Origin: Anaeramoeba flamelloides
Lineage: Eukaryota > Metamonada > Anaeramoebidae
DNA length: 64,000 nt
Assembly (NCBI GenBank): GCA_027625915.1
Contig: JANTQA010000023.1
Span: forward strand, 2,418,001-2,482,000
Reading direction: 5' to 3'
Shown here in pieces: positions 47,678-60,700 of this stretch (position 1 is the first letter of the stretch; each line of letters opens with the position of its first letter). The notes beneath the pieces were generated by a model. The model did not search any database. It saw only the letters and a program-made list of their open reading frames with translations, and was not told the origin of the DNA. Both the position numbers and the translations under genes were made by a program.

Positions 47678-48876
47678 CAAGGTGTATTGTTATAAATAAT
47701 AAAAGAAAAATACAATAAAATAGATTAAGATATTTCCGAAAAGGTGGGACATTTTTATTTACATTTTGTAAAAAATCATTTTTTTTAGTTGTGGTGTTGG
47801 TTAATTGGTAATATAAAATTAAGTTTAATATTAATACCTATTGAATCTATAACTAAGGTATTTCTTTCAAAATGTTTTAGTTGAAATATTCCCAAAAAAT
47901 GAAAAAAAGGAAAAAGAACACTTTTTTTGGTGAAAACAATGTATAACCAATTTTCATAAAAAACTGGAAAAATGGAAAGGGCAAAAAATATTTTTAAAAT
48001 AATAAAATACATTTATATGTTTTCAATTCTATTTGAAAATTGTTTGAGATTATACAATTTAGAAAAAGGTTTTTTTTGATCAAAAAGAAAATAATAATCA
48101 CCAATTTTCACCAAATAAAAAATATCAGATAAAATCAAGATCAGAAAATTTGATATAGCTTTTATTTATGTGATACAAGACTAAGAAAAAAAAAAGAATT
48201 ATTAACAAGAATCAATAAATGGTAGTTAATTATTTTGGATATTTTAATACTTTATAAGAATAACTTTTATAAATAGATTATAAAATATATTTGTCCCACT
48301 TACTTAGAAATAGCTTAGTTTGTTACAAAAATTTTTTTTATAATCTGTGGAGAAAAGAATTCAACACTTTATTCAATAAAAAGGGATTACATTTATAGTT
48401 TATGTTCAGAATTCATTTGGAACATACTTCCTTAAATACAAATAAATACCAAAGATCTAGAAATTATTTTTTCTTTTAAGCCAATTGTATTAATTATTTT
48501 AACGCAGTATCTTTTAAGAGTGGTTTATAAGATTTAGTTAAAGGAAATTTTCGGAAAATAAGTTCCTTTCAAACCCTTCTTTGACTAGAAATGTTTGAAA
48601 ACATATTGTTCCAATGTGAAAAAATTAAAATTAAGACAAAACTTCTTTATCATTTTTTTGAATTTCAGGATTATAAAATTCACATTACTAAATCTAATTC
48701 TTTCTATTTTTCCTTAAATAAAAGACAAATCTGAAAAAATGAAATTAAAACTAATTAACCAAATAAAATAAAATCGATTTTTTCAAAATGAACAATAGTA
48801 TCAACCTTAGAATTTTTCAAAATTTTGGAATATTTTTTTTTCATTTTTTTCTTTCATTCTTTTCATTTCAAGAAAA
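47678..48876. other. Spacer upstream of eS10
   Basis: No gene is recognised. The last 60 bases before the eS10 ATG are pyrimidine-rich, as is common before genes in this window. Confidence 0.4.
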
Positions 48877-49836
48877 ATGATCATCGCCAAAAAGGATTTA
48901 AAAAAAGTTTACACACTCTTTTTCAAAGCAGGTGTCTTTGTCTGCAAAAAAGATCCAAAAAAAAAGCATAAAGAAACTGGACTCGAAGGAAGAGCAATCT
49001 ACAAAATCATGAAATCCCTTAGATCTCGTGGTTTAATTGAAGAACAATTCAATTGGCAATATTATTATTGGTTTTTTTTTTTTTTTTTTTTTTTTTTGTT
49101 TTTTGTTTGTTTTAAGTTTGCTCTTCTTCAAATTTCTCTTCTTGATCTTGAATCTCATTTTTAATTTTTGAATTTGTTAATTTTCCTTGCTTTTGTTTTT
49201 TCAAAATAACAAAAACACAAAAACATAAAACAAAAACAAATAACTTGTTCACTTTTTGCTTTTTGAAAAGGCGTTTAAATAATGAAGGTATTGAATACTT
49301 GAGAGAATACCTTCATTTCCCAAAAGAAGTTGTTCCTGACACATACAAACCAAGGAAAAGAAGAGCACCACTTAGAGATCAAAGAAGAGGAGGCAGAGGC
49401 AGAGGCCGAGGTCGAGGAAGAGGACGATCCTTTAGAGGAAGAGGCCGAGGAAGAGGAAGAGGTTTCAGAGGAAGAGGAAGAGGTTTCTTAGGTGATAAAA
49501 AAATGGGACCTTCTGATTCATTTAGACCAAGATTTGTAAGTCTTTTTATTGTTTTTTTTTTTTTTTTTATTTTATTATTTATTTTTATTTTTTTTTTGAA
49601 CACAAGCCTTTTACTTTTTTTCTTTTCTTTTTTTTTTTTTATTTTTTATTTTAATTTAACAACACCGAATTTTTTTTTGATTTAAATTAAAGGGTGGTGA
49701 AAGAGGAAGAGGTTTCAGAGGTAGAGGTAGAGGTAGAGGTTATCAACAAAGATCCGAAGGAGGATATAGACCACGTAATTTTGGAGGTAGAGGACAACAA
49801 AGATATAACCAACAAAGATCAGAAGAAAAAAACTAA
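48877..49836 (+). CDS. rps10: 40S ribosomal protein eS10 with RGG-repeat tail
   Basis: Three exons: 48877-49070, 49271-49535 and 49693-49836 (introns 200 and 157 nt), 200 residues. The S10/plectin winged-helix fold is clear: MIIAKKDLKKVYTLFFKAGV, KIMKSLRSRGLIEEQFNWQY, and across intron 1 (phase 2, donor GTTTTT) YYW|RLNNEGIEYLREYLHF followed by PKEVVPDTYKP. eS10 sits on the 40S head near the mRNA entry. The tail is long and made of RGG/RGRG repeats interrupted by GPSDSFRPRF and ending QQRSEEKN. In animals the tail is a shorter RG-rich segment that is arginine-methylated. Intron 1 begins with a run of about 26 T, so a read-through frame there gives an artificial poly-Phe. Confidence 0.95.
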
Positions 49837-50842
49837 GTTATTTACTTTCCTGAGTAAACACAAAACAAATACAACCCCAAAAACAAAAACAAAAAACAAA
49901 AACCAAACAACAAACACCCTTTTGTTCAAAAAAAAAATTTTTTTTTCTTTATTTTCTTTCTTGCTTTTTCTTTTTTTTTTGATTTTATAAATTTTTTCTT
50001 TTTATTTCTCTTATGAAAAAGAAATAAACAATTATTCAAACAAACAATGAAACAAACGAAAATTAATAGATCAAAAAGTTTTAACTCTCATTTTCTGATT
50101 TTTTTTTGACATTCTTTATTTTTTCAACAAACAAAAATCAACAATTTTCTAGTGATTATTTTTTGAATTTCGATCACAATTCTAAAACACAAACACCCTT
50201 TTATACATTGTTTGTTGTTATTTTAAAAATACAGAATGTTTGTAAGAAATTTATTCAAATATTTATTTTATTTTCTTTTACAATCATGAAAGAAAGTTTA
50301 GAAAGTTAACATGAAATTGGTTTAAAATAAGAAACTTTGACATATGGTCAACACTTTTTTTAAAATTTATAATATTCATCAAATACTTGGTGTTTTAATT
50401 TGATTAAATTTTTCACGATAGATTTAAATTCACTTTCAAAATTCTTTTTATTATTTTGAAAAATGAAAGATAATAATTTATGAATTTCTGAACAGTAGAT
50501 AACAAAGAATAGTAATTTTCACAGTCTCTAAAATGGTGTAAATCTTAAAAATTAACTTGAAAAAGTGTAAAAAATTCACCAAAAGGTTTTAAAAGTACAA
50601 AAACATGGATCATATTAGTAGTTATTTTTTAATCCACCAAAAAATTGTTTCGAATAAAAGAATTCCTCACAATGATTTTGACTTTATTGTCCAGGAAATT
50701 GGAATATAAAGATTCTTTGTTTATCTTGTAATTACCAATTTGTATATATCTTTTCAAAACCGTCATGTACAAAGGGTCCAAAAAAATATTTTAATAAAAA
50801 AAGAAATAAGTCTAAATTATCAAAAACTGAATTTCCGATTAA
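49837..50842. other. eS10 3' flank
   Basis: A/T homopolymers. A 67-codon frame at 50106-50309 (containing NFDHNSKTQTPFYTL) has a TTG start and no match; I leave it as uncertain non-coding. Confidence 0.4.
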
Positions 50843-51248
50843 CCGTTGTGGAAAAAAAGTGAAACACGGTTTTTAATTGGGAACATTACTAAAAATGAAA
50901 AAGTAAGATTAATCAATAAAAAGAAGAAAATAATTAACTTCAAATAATAATCCATTATATTATTTTCAATCAACCCAACAAATACAATTTAAATCTCCTT
51001 GATTTATCGAAATTGTTGGTGTGGTTTTGGAGATCTCAAAAATAGTCAATTTTTTCAACATTTTTTTTATAATTGATCAATCAAAGAAAAAACCATACTA
51101 AAAAGATAGTATTAAAAAAACTGTTATTGTGGTGAATACTTCATTTTGTCTTTATTTATTTATTCATTCTTTTTTTCATTGATCTTACTTTGATTTTTCT
51201 GTAATGATTCCCAATTAAAAACTCTGTTTCACTTTTTTTCCACAACGG
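50843..51248. mobile_element. Fold-back/MITE element with TAA duplication
   Basis: A 406-bp element. The ends are inverted repeats of about 75 bp, outermost CCGTTGTGGAAAAAAAGTGA. TAA flanks it on both sides (50840-50842 and 51249-51251). There is no coding capacity and only one copy in the window. Confidence 0.85.
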
Positions 51249-52130
51249 TAAAAAAATTTTGAGTTGTTTTGTTTTAAGATTTAGCCAAAATGAAAAATAG
51301 TTTTCTTTATGTTTTTTTTTATCGTTATAATGAAACAGATTTTTTCATTTAACTTTTAATAAAATTTTAAAAAAAGTAATGAAAATTTGACTTAAAAAAA
51401 CTTTTTTTTGAATAATTTAACAATAAATAGTAATTATCAAAAAATTGTTTTTATAATATATTTGAAATTTAAAATAAAAATGATTTCAAAAGCTTTAAAT
51501 TATATTATTGGTTGGAAAATTATCAGACTAAGAGTTTATATATACTTTCTAATTCTAGCCAAATTATGCTTTCTGTTAGATTTTGAATCTGAAATTTTTT
51601 CTGGTGTTTTTTAAACCCCAATTGTTTAGGGGTATTTGTTGTTTCTATTGAAATTTCTACTTCTTTTTGAAGGATACAAGTTTGGATTATTATTATTTTT
51701 TTTTTTTTTTAAGGTAATAGGTTGTACTGTTTATTATTGTGATGATTTCTTGACCCTCTTGAATGTTTGTAAACTGGATTGATACTATTTGATTTTTTTT
51801 TTTTTTTTTTTTTTTAGTTTTTCTGTTGGGTTATTGCTATTCTTTGCATATTCAGATGAGAATTTTGATTCTTCCTCTTTTTTTTTTTTTTGTTATTAAT
51901 GGAGAAGTGTAAATTCTACTCTATTTAATTGTATACTTGTATTTCCTTTTTGGAATATAAGTTTAAATTCATAGATTCCAAGATTTTTAATTAGAAAATA
52001 TTTTCAAACTTATAGTATTGGTTTAAAAGTATTCATAAAGATTTATTTCTTTAATTTTTTTTTGAAAAATTAATCTATTATTTTAATAGTAAGTACTTAT
52101 TCATAAAAAAATAAAATATATTTTCTATTA
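51249..52130. other. Gene-free AT-rich stretch
   Basis: Poly-T runs and Ile/Leu/Phe-rich chance frames; no gene recognised. Confidence 0.45.
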
Positions 52131-52326
52131 AAGTCAGTTCCACTTTTAAGACATAAACTTCAATGAAAAATAAAGGCACAATAAAAATCCCAAATTAAGG
52201 CACAAAATTCCGATTCTAGTAAAATAATTTGTAAAAATAAAAATTCAAAATTTTGTACCTTAATTTGAGATTTTTTTGTACCTTAAATTCCGTTGTAAGC
52301 TTGAGCTTTAAAAGTGGAACTGACTG
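52131..52326 (+). mobile_element. Family 6 MITE, copy 3
   Basis: A 196-bp element between TA dinucleotides. It starts AAGTCAGTTCCACTTTTAAG and ends with the inverted partner GGAACTGACTG. Confidence 0.85.
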
Positions 52327-52540
52327 TACTTGTCTTTTTTCATATTTTAAACTGAAAGAATAAACTTTATTTATACACTAATATTGATTAAACAGTAATA
52401 TCTATTTTAGAAATTTGTATATATTATGAATTTTTGATATTGTTGAATTTGGTAGAGAATTTGAATACTGTTGAGTTTTAAATAGATACCTTTGATTTTT
52501 GATTATTTTAAAATATTTTTGCTCGGTTTCACAAAGTATG

Positions 52541-52760
52541 TTGGGTGTAGTAAAGTATCTAAGTGGCGTCAAGTGTCTAAGTTTTTTTATTAATTTTTGA
52601 AATAAAAAGAAAATTAAATAAATTTTCATCTTATTTCTGAAATTAAAAAAAACCCAATGATATTATTCCAGAATATCAAATAATGGAGAAGAATCTTTGA
52701 TTTTACTCAATTTTTATAAAATTATGGATGTGTTAAAGGTATTTTTCTCGTGGTTTTCTT
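52541..52760 (+). repeat. Family 8 element with decamer array
   Basis: GTAAAGTATC and GTCAAGTGTC decamers separated by about 8-10 bases, then poly-T, TTTTTGAAATAAAAAGAAAA and the CCAGAATATCAAATAATGGA hairpin module. This is the same order as at 10.2 kb. Confidence 0.55.
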
Positions 52761-53544
52761 TTTTATTTGTGAAATATATTAATTTTCATAATAAACAGAA
52801 AACCCAAAAAATCAAATAGTGCTTTATTATGATTTAATTAATAAAAAGAAAATTTATTCATTTTTTATTTATTTCTCAAATCAAAAAAAAAATCTAATTG
52901 TAGGCTTATAAAATCTAAAAAGAAGATAGAAAAAATCTATTTTTTTGTTCTATTCTTTTATAATTTAGAAACAAACTATTAAGATTCAAACTTACAGAAT
53001 TCATTATTGATTTACTTGGGTATTTCTTTTTCCTTTTCTTTTTTTTTTTCAAATCTTTTAAATTGTAGTTGAATTTTTTGTTTTTTTGTTTGTTGGCTAA
53101 ATTTTATTAATTTTTCAAAAAAAAAAGAAGAATAAATTTTTTATTTTATTTTATTCAATTAAAATTACAATATTTTCAAATTATAATTCTATTTTACAGA
53201 GAAAAATTAATTAATTTATGTTAATTTCAGATATTCCAATAATAAATAAATAAATCTTAGAAAAAAAACATTTTTTATTCTATATTAAATAATTACTAAC
53301 ATATATATGAATTGACTAATATCATAGAATTACTTAATCATTTTTTTTTTTTTTTTGGATTTTTTTTTATTGAAGGTGATAAGAAAATTCATCTAATAGC
53401 TGTTGGGTTTTATTGAACTTAATTTATATTTATAAAATCAATATATTTTACAAATTAAAAAGTTAAACACGTAATAAAAGGAGTAAAAGTTTTTTTAAAA
53501 TTAAAAGAATTACATAAAATATTTAATTTTCCACTATTATTTTA

Positions 53545-53760
53545 AATTCTGGAAAAGCACTGCTGGGTTTTATTGAGTTTTCAGTTTCTTCAGTATATCG
53601 ATAGGTTTTCCAGTATTATACAGAAAATCGAAAAAGAATCACCATTATATCTATTTTAATTATAAAAATTAAAAGAATTAAGTAATATCTTAAATACTCT
53701 TTTGAAAACTTCAATTCAAAAAAATCAGGAACCCTGCAGCATCTTATAGTACTTACTGGC
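53545..53760. repeat. Family 8 element, degraded
   Basis: AATTCTGGAAAAGCACTGCT and GATAGGTTTTCCAGTATTAT modules are present. On minus, 53730-53758 shows three decamers (CAGTAAGTAC, TATAAGATGC, TGCAGGGTTC). Confidence 0.5.
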
Positions 53761-53832
53761 ATTAAAATTTTAGTAATATTATTATTATATCTAATAATTA
53801 TCCATTATTCTTGTTCTTTGTTCCCATTTCTA

Positions 53833-54033
53833 CAGTCAGATCCGCTTTTAAGGTACAAACTTTCAAGAAATTTAAGGTACGAAAAAATCTGAAATTAAGG
53901 CACAAAAGTTGAAATTTTTATTTTTATTTTTAAATATTATTTTACTAGAATCTGGATTTTAGTGCCTTAATTTGAGATTTTTATTGTGCCTTAAATTTTA
54001 TTGAATTTTGTGACTTAAAAGCGGAACTATCTG
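53833..54033 (+). mobile_element. Family 6 MITE, copy 4
   Basis: A 201-bp element between TA dinucleotides, starting CAGTCAGATCCGCTTTTAAG, with inverted arms and repeated AAGGTACAAA/AAGGCACAAA words. Confidence 0.87.
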
Positions 54034-54207
54034 TATTGATACTTCGATTTTCCCTAAATTAATTTATATTTAGACCTTTACAAATTTTAAGTTATCTATT
54101 ACCCTATAAGAATTTTCTTTATCTTTTTTTGAAAACTTTAATTTTTGTAAATTATTTTCAAACCCAGAATTTCTATTTTCTTTTTCTGGGGGTTATACTT
54201 TATTATA

Positions 54208-54742
54208 TAACCACAATTCAATCTTTTTTAACACGCCATAATTCAATTTTTGAAAAAAAATCATATTTAATTTATTAAAGAAGAAATACCAAATTAGAAC
54301 CATTTATTAATTGAAGTGTTAATACTTGTTTATAAATTACAATACTAACAAAACAAAAGAATAAATTATTATCATAACTATTAAATTGTCTGTATGTGTT
54401 AAAAATTTTGGAGAGAGCAAAACAAAAAAATATATTGGTAAATTTGTGTAAATTCTATTTGGAATTATTGATTGATCAAATGTTAGATACTACCAACTAA
54501 TTTTATTTGGGCTATTCAATTTGGACGATCTCAACTTTAATATAATATCAATTTTTGAAAAATAATTTGTTCGACTGAAACAAGTTATGTAATTCAAAAA
54601 AAGGAAAAAAAAAAACTAAAAGATTGAAAAAATGATTTTGATATTAAAAAAAAAATAAATCATATCCAATTTGAATAAAATTGTATTATTACGATTGTTT
54701 GGAACGTTTTAACTTTGAGGGAAATTTTGAATTATAGTTTCG
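54208..54742 (+). mobile_element. Family 7 element, copy 2
   Basis: About 80% identical to 38822-39364 over its whole length, in the same orientation. It lies about 175 bp after a family 6 copy. Confidence 0.75.
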
Positions 54743-55704
54743 ATTGAAATTATAACTTTTCAATTTTAACTAAAGTTTTATAAATTATTCTTGGAGACTG
54801 TGTATTTAATTTTTAACAATTTGTTCCACCTTTTTATTTGTCCAAACATTTATCAAGTTAAAATATTATTGAGTTGGATTGACTTTAACTAATCCATGTA
54901 ATAATTAAAAATAATATTTATTTTATCATTTTTATTTTACTCCATTGGTTAATTGTTGTACTATATGCTTTTTTTATAGTTTAAAAATCATCTCTGACTT
55001 TTTTGAAGTTTTTTATTTTTTAAAATTTTTCTCTTTTTCGAGCAAAATTCCTAAATATTATATTTCTGATAACTTATGTGATTGTAAATTTTTATTAAAA
55101 ATTCGAATTATTCAGAATTAATGAATAATTTTATTAATTATTATTTAGTATTTTTCAGTTTCTGGGATAGGGTCTTCCATTATTACAAATTAATTCAGCT
55201 ACAAATAGTTGAAATTAAACTAAATGCTTTATTGTTTTCGATTAGGTTATAATTTGTAAATCTAAACACTAAAGGGGATCTCTTCGGTGAACTCCTATTC
55301 TTTCTTTTTAATAATAGTTTTGTAAACTAATTTTGTTTTTTTTTTCCTTATTAATATATTTATTGAGAACAAAACACTTTTTTTTATTCTTGTAAAAAAA
55401 AACATATTTTAATCTGGGGATCAAAGATCTTATTCCAATCTAAGAGAAATTCATTTGTATATTTGTCTGTTGAAATCATTATGAAATAACCTTTTAAATT
55501 GTTTAAAGCAATAGTTCAATCAATTTGGAGGTAAAATCCTTGATGTTTCAAGTAAAATTTAAATTAAGAATACAATTTTTGAAAATTTTTCGTAAAACTC
55601 TCAGTTTTTTTTGAAATTTTTTTGTGTTTTTGATGAAAATATTTTATTAAAAATAAACTCCTATTTTGTTGATATAAATTTTCCAATATTTATTCCTTCA
55701 GTTT
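54743..55704. other. Gene-free AT-rich stretch
   Basis: No gene or repeat match recognised. Confidence 0.4.
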
Positions 55705-55850
55705 TTAGAATTTCTTCCTGAATAATAGAACCATAAATAATCAGCACTATGTCCATTTAGGATTATTGTTAGTTTCTTTGATCGGTTGATCTATATTGGT
55801 CTTCTTTCTAAAAAAAAAAGAATAGATTTTAATTTAAAACACGGACTAAT
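55705..55850 (-). repeat. Family 4 element fragment
   Basis: The reverse complement (AGAAGACCAATATAGATCAA, ATCAAAGAAACTAACAATAA) matches the left third of 24218-24688. No end is preserved. Confidence 0.6.
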
Positions 55851-55891
55851 CTATTGAGACTTGTACTATTTTTACATTAGTAGAAACAAAA

Positions 55892-57213
55892 ATGATTCAC
55901 ATTTTTGGCACTATTTCCACTAATAGAATATATAGCCTTAAAAGTTTGTTGAAATCTGACTCAGGTAAAGTTAATTTTTTTCCTGTATTCAAATACCTTT
56001 GGCCATAATAAAAGATAGGTTTAATTCATTTGAATAATTCTTAGTCACTATTAGTTTGTGTTACCACTTTATTTCTTTTGAATATTTATGTGAAGAGATA
56101 ACTGAACTTTTTATTAAATTTTTTTTTCACAATTCACATAAAAACTCAGAAAAGGTATATTATATAGCAATTGTCGATGATCATTATCATAGTCTAACTG
56201 TGGAAAAATGAAATTCCAAGAAAAAATTGTTATCATTATTTGATGACTCTTTTACGAGAAAAAATTTTACTATTTTTTGTGTCTTCTCAAATGATGAACA
56301 AACATTATTTTATAAAGTTGAAGAAAAAATTTTTCTCTTTTAAATTAAAAAAAAAATTTTTTATTTAAAATTCGTAATTTTTTAACTTTTTAATTAAAAA
56401 TTCCTATTTTTCAAATTTCTTGAATCTTCTTTGAGTTAAAAGTTTTACAAACTTTCTCAAAAGAAAGTTTTTAATCAACATAGAATTGTCAAAAATTTTT
56501 CTTACATTTAAAAGAAACTCAAATCTCACTTTTCCAAATTGTCAATTTTCGTTTCATTTTTGACAAAAACGAGACCTATTAATATTTTTATCCACATTAT
56601 AACAAGGATTATGAAGAAACTGTCATTTGTTAACACAAAAAATTGATTTTTCTCTAAATTTTTACCATTAACAAAGTCTCAACATATTTTTACAAATCAC
56701 TTTTTTTTTAAGGGTTGTTGGACAACAAACGAATAAACCTTACTGTACTGGCTTTGAGTTTTTTTGTCATACAAAAATTTTGGAATTATGTGCCAATAGA
56801 TTCAATATCCATCAATTTTAAGTTAATGGTCTCTGAAATACAACAAAAACTAAATTGTAAAGAAGGAGAAATTTCATTCATTCAAAAGTAAATCTTGGTC
56901 TTAATAAAAACTCCAAAATAATTAATTTACAATCTTTTTGAGGGCTAAACGAGTATAGAAAAGACGGCCAACATATCGTATTTCAAGAAATTGTATTATA
57001 GGAAGGAAAGATCTCTAAATGGAAATTAATTTGTAAAAGAAGATCATATTTAAAAAAATTAACTTAAGATCAGAAAAAGAAAAAAAAGTTTTCCTTTTGA
57101 CATACTAATTGAAATTACACCTTCAACTCAAATTCTGACTAGAATCCAAAAAGGGTGTCTAGAACAGATTTCAAAAATGCCAATGGAAAACAAAAATAAC
57201 TTTACAGAAAAGT
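55892..57213 (+). pseudogene. Unrecognised gene: intact first two exons, then broken coding-like sequence
   Basis: ATG at 55892 opens MIHIFGTISTNRIYSLKSLL and ends at a good donor (TCAG|GTAAAG, 55964). After an 80-nt intron ending AATTCTTAG, exon 2 (from 56045, phase 1) reads VTISLCYHFISFEYLCEEIT and runs to TGA at 56209, so a 79-residue product is possible as it stands. Coding-like sequence continues in changing frames without splice sites at most changes: LREKILLFFVSSQMMNKHYF, VKSFTNFLKRKFLINIELSK, TKTRPINIFIHIITRIMKKL. After a clear TTTTTTTTTAAG acceptor at 56711 comes LDNKRINLTVLALSFFVIQK then FWNYVPIDSISINFKLMVSE, and later DGQHIVFQEIVL and FPFDILIEITPSTQILTRIQ. At least four frame breaks suggest a decaying host gene. 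No family is recognised. Confidence 0.5.
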
Positions 57214-57746
57214 AAATCTAATTTGTCTTTACATAAATTATTATTTGGAAATGATTCTTGAATAGGAATCGTGAAAAAATAAATCAAAATATATTTCTAA
57301 CACAATAGTCTCATTGAGTGTAACTTATTCAAGAGTAGAATAAAAAAAATGAGAGTGAGTGTTCATAAAAGTAAATCAAAATTGAGTTTAGTGGAATAAC
57401 AACATTTTCCGATTTAAGTTGAAAAAAATATTAAAAAAGATTTCCAATTTGGAAAATATAAAAATTGTTTCCTTTAACAACAGTCTCTAAACTGTTGTGG
57501 ATTTGTAAAATCAAATTCAGAGTAAGTTTTTCTTACACTTTTTGAGTTGCTTCCAAACTTTTTCATAATTTTGTCAACTTTTTAGAATGTTTCTGAATGT
57601 GGAAAGTTCGAAATCGACTAACTTCAAATGAACTTTTTTATTTGTCAAAATGAAAATAAAAAATGAAAACATTATTTTTTAACTTTCTGAAATTTGCAAA
57701 AATTTGTTAAAAAAATTTCTTGTTTTATTTTTTTTTTTTTTAATTT
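57214..57746. other. Spacer upstream of the kinase, possibly the end of the relic
   Basis: More coding-like scraps (SLIECNLFKSRIKKM and VSVHKSKSKLSLVE near 57310-57400; LKKISNLENIKIVSFNNS near 57430-57485). A pyrimidine-rich tract precedes the kinase ATG. Confidence 0.35.
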
Positions 57747-60700
57747 ATGTCACTTCTTTCCATTGGACCATATGAAATCGGTATGTATTTTCTTTGTTGT
57801 TGAATTTAATACGTATTTTTCGTTCTGAAATAATTTCTAATGTTCTATTGCCTCACAATTCAAAAACCTTGTGTTGTTTTGTTGGTTGGCTTTTTCTTTT
57901 TTTTTTTTTTTTTTCCTCTCTCTATAAATTACAAATAGGGAAAACACTTGGGACAGGGAGTTATTCAAAAGGTAAGGGTGAAACAAAACACTTCTCTCTT
58001 CTTTCTCTTCTTTTCTTTTCTTTTCTTTTCTTTTCTTTTCTATTCTTTTTTTTTCTTTTACAATAAAAAGTTTTTGTTAACTTTGATGATCTTTATCTTT
58101 TTCTAATTTGTATTTTTTTTGTTCAACAGTAAAATTAGCAACCCATAAAGTCACTGGGCAAAAGGTAGCAATCAAGATTGTCTCAAAAAAACAGCTTTTA
58201 GAAAAGCCAGCAAATTTAGAAAGAATCCGAAGAGAAATATCGGTTCAGAAATTGATTAAGCACCCAAGTGTAATCCAAATTTATGATGTTTATGAAACAA
58301 ACAAGCATTTGTTTTTAGTTCTCGAGTACATTTCTGGAGGTAAATTTATCTTTCTTTTTTGTTTTTTCTCTTTCTGAAAGAAAGTATTTACATCCAAAAT
58401 TCTTTTTTTTCAAATTTTTCTTTCCTTTTTACTTTTTTTTTTATTCAAGAAAAATTGGAATAAGTCACATTTTTTTTGAGTTAACCAAAATACAATTCTT
58501 GTTCTTCTGTTTCAAATTTCAAATACTTTATTTTGTGGATTTTTTTTAATTTTGTTTGATGTCAAAAATTTCATCGACACACTTTATGATTAAGATAAGT
58601 TTTTGTTCACCTTCGGTTTGATTTTGTTTGTGTTATTCTCAATTAGAGAATTTTATTTTAATTTTATCAAATTTCCTTTTTTTTGTAATTATTTCTTGTT
58701 CATTACAAAAAAAAAAAGTAACAAAATTTTCATTCAGCTTTCCAAAACAATCAAAAACCAAGAAATAACAAAGTCTGAAATTCTCAAATCGAAATAATAC
58801 TGCAACTTCTTTGTCGAATTAAATAATCTAAATTTTAGGCGGCTTTGTAATCCTTTTTTTTTATAAAGCCAAATGACAATACTGTTTAATTTATTTTTTT
58901 AACAAATGTCATTCGGCGCACAATTACAAACAATAAAAAAGGTTTTTTTTTTGATCAACAATCTTTGATCTTTTCAAAATAATTATTTTTGAAAAAGAAT
59001 TTTTTGACTTGAAAACATAATGGGCTCCGACTTTTGTGAGATGAAATAAAAAGAAACTTTGTTATGTTTTCAAGTTAAACATTACTTAGTTGGTACAACT
59101 AAGTATTCTTTTCAAAAAATCACAAAAATACAACAATTTAACAAAAACCATGAAAATTAATTCTTTTCACAAAAAAAAGGTGTTTTTTCCTTAACCTAAC
59201 GATCTCCCCTCTTCAAAACCTAATGTTTGTTTGAGAGAAGAAAATTCCTTTCAGAATTTTTTTTTTGACTCTTTTTAGTCCGACTTAAAAAACACAAGCT
59301 ATTTTTGCTACAAATGTTTCAATTTTGAAGTTTTTCAAAATAATTTTTTTTCTCTTGTCAAAAAAAAAAAAAATTCACTTGGATAAATCGAGCCTATACA
59401 GTGTGTTACAAAGTCAAATTTGTCCTTCAAAGGATATTCTAAATAAAAGAATAGATTTCTTGAAAATGTCGTTTTCAAAAGTGAATCGAAAATAACTAAT
59501 TTGAATTAAACGGATGTATTAATGCCATCTTACAATTTTTTTTTTTTTTTTTTTTTGTAATTTGTCAATCATTTCCTTTTTGAATTGTTTCACAACGAAT
59601 TCAGTCTAAACAAATATCATGAGTTGAAAAAAAATCAAAACAATTACTTACAAAATATAAAAAAAATTCGCTTAAAAATTTTCACTAATTCCCTTCTTCA
59701 CATTTTCTTCAAAAACTTTTTCAAAAAAAAAAAACGAATAGGAGAATTATTTGATTATATTGTTGAGTGTGAAAGAGTACCACCAGACGAAGCAAGGAAA
59801 TTTTTTCAACAAATCATATATGCCATTGAACATATTCATTCCTTTTCAATTACGCATCGAGATTTGAAACCAGAAAATTTATTGTTAGACAGAGACAACA
59901 ACATCAAAATAATTGATTTTGGGATGGCCAAAATCATGGAATCAGGAAATCTACTTCAAACTGCATGTGGCTCTCCACATTACATTGCGCCGGAGGTCTT
60001 GAAAGGCAAAGGCTATGATGGACAAAAATCCGACATTTGGGCGTGTGGTGTTGTCCTGTATGCGCTACTTTGTGGGTATTTGCCGTTTGATGAAAAGAAA
60101 TATCAAAAGCTCTTGTACAAGATTAAAAAGGGCAAATACAGTTTCCCACCTAATCTTGATGAACAGGAAATGGATTTGATTTCCAAAATGCTCACTGTCA
60201 ATCCAAAAAAAAGGATCACTATCAAGGAAATCAAAAAGCACCCATGGTTCATCAAAAGCTTCCCACAGAATTATTTGCCACCAACGCCACCTATTGATTA
60301 TGGCGAAACGCTCAAAAAGCCCATCTCGCCAAGGAAGATCGATCTTGATATTGTTGAAGAAATTGAGCAATTGGGGTGGATCAAGAATAAGCAAATTATG
60401 GAGGGCCTGCAAAGCGACGAGTCAAACACGATCAAGGTCTTTTATACTTTTTTCCAGAAATACAAATCGCAAAACCAGAGCGAAGACAAGGAAGAAAAAT
60501 CCGTTGGTAGCTCAAAAAGAAGAAAGTCGCTACCTTCCAAAAAGAGAAGAAATTCTCTGACAAGGAGTAGGAAAAGTACAGTTGTCTCGCCTTCTAATAA
60601 AAAAAATGCCAAAAAAGGATCACCACCAAGGAATGTAAATGGCACATCGCCAATCGAAAAGGAAATGATTTTAAAGTTGCAAGAATTTGTTGAAAAAACC

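Noticed and set aside
49379-49603. Pro/Leu-rich minus frame
   Set aside because: Antisense of the eS10 RGG repeat.
56950-57066. In-frame TAG between DGQHIVFQEIVL and EGKISKWKLI suggested a reassigned stop codon
   Set aside because: The large DOCK, kinase, Rpn6, eS10 and SERBP1-like frames contain no internal TAG or TAA, so standard code plus gene decay is simpler.
57794-58066. 90-codon plus frame
   Set aside because: It covers kinase introns 1-2 and exon 2 in a read-through frame; splice sites and kinase alignment show the true model.
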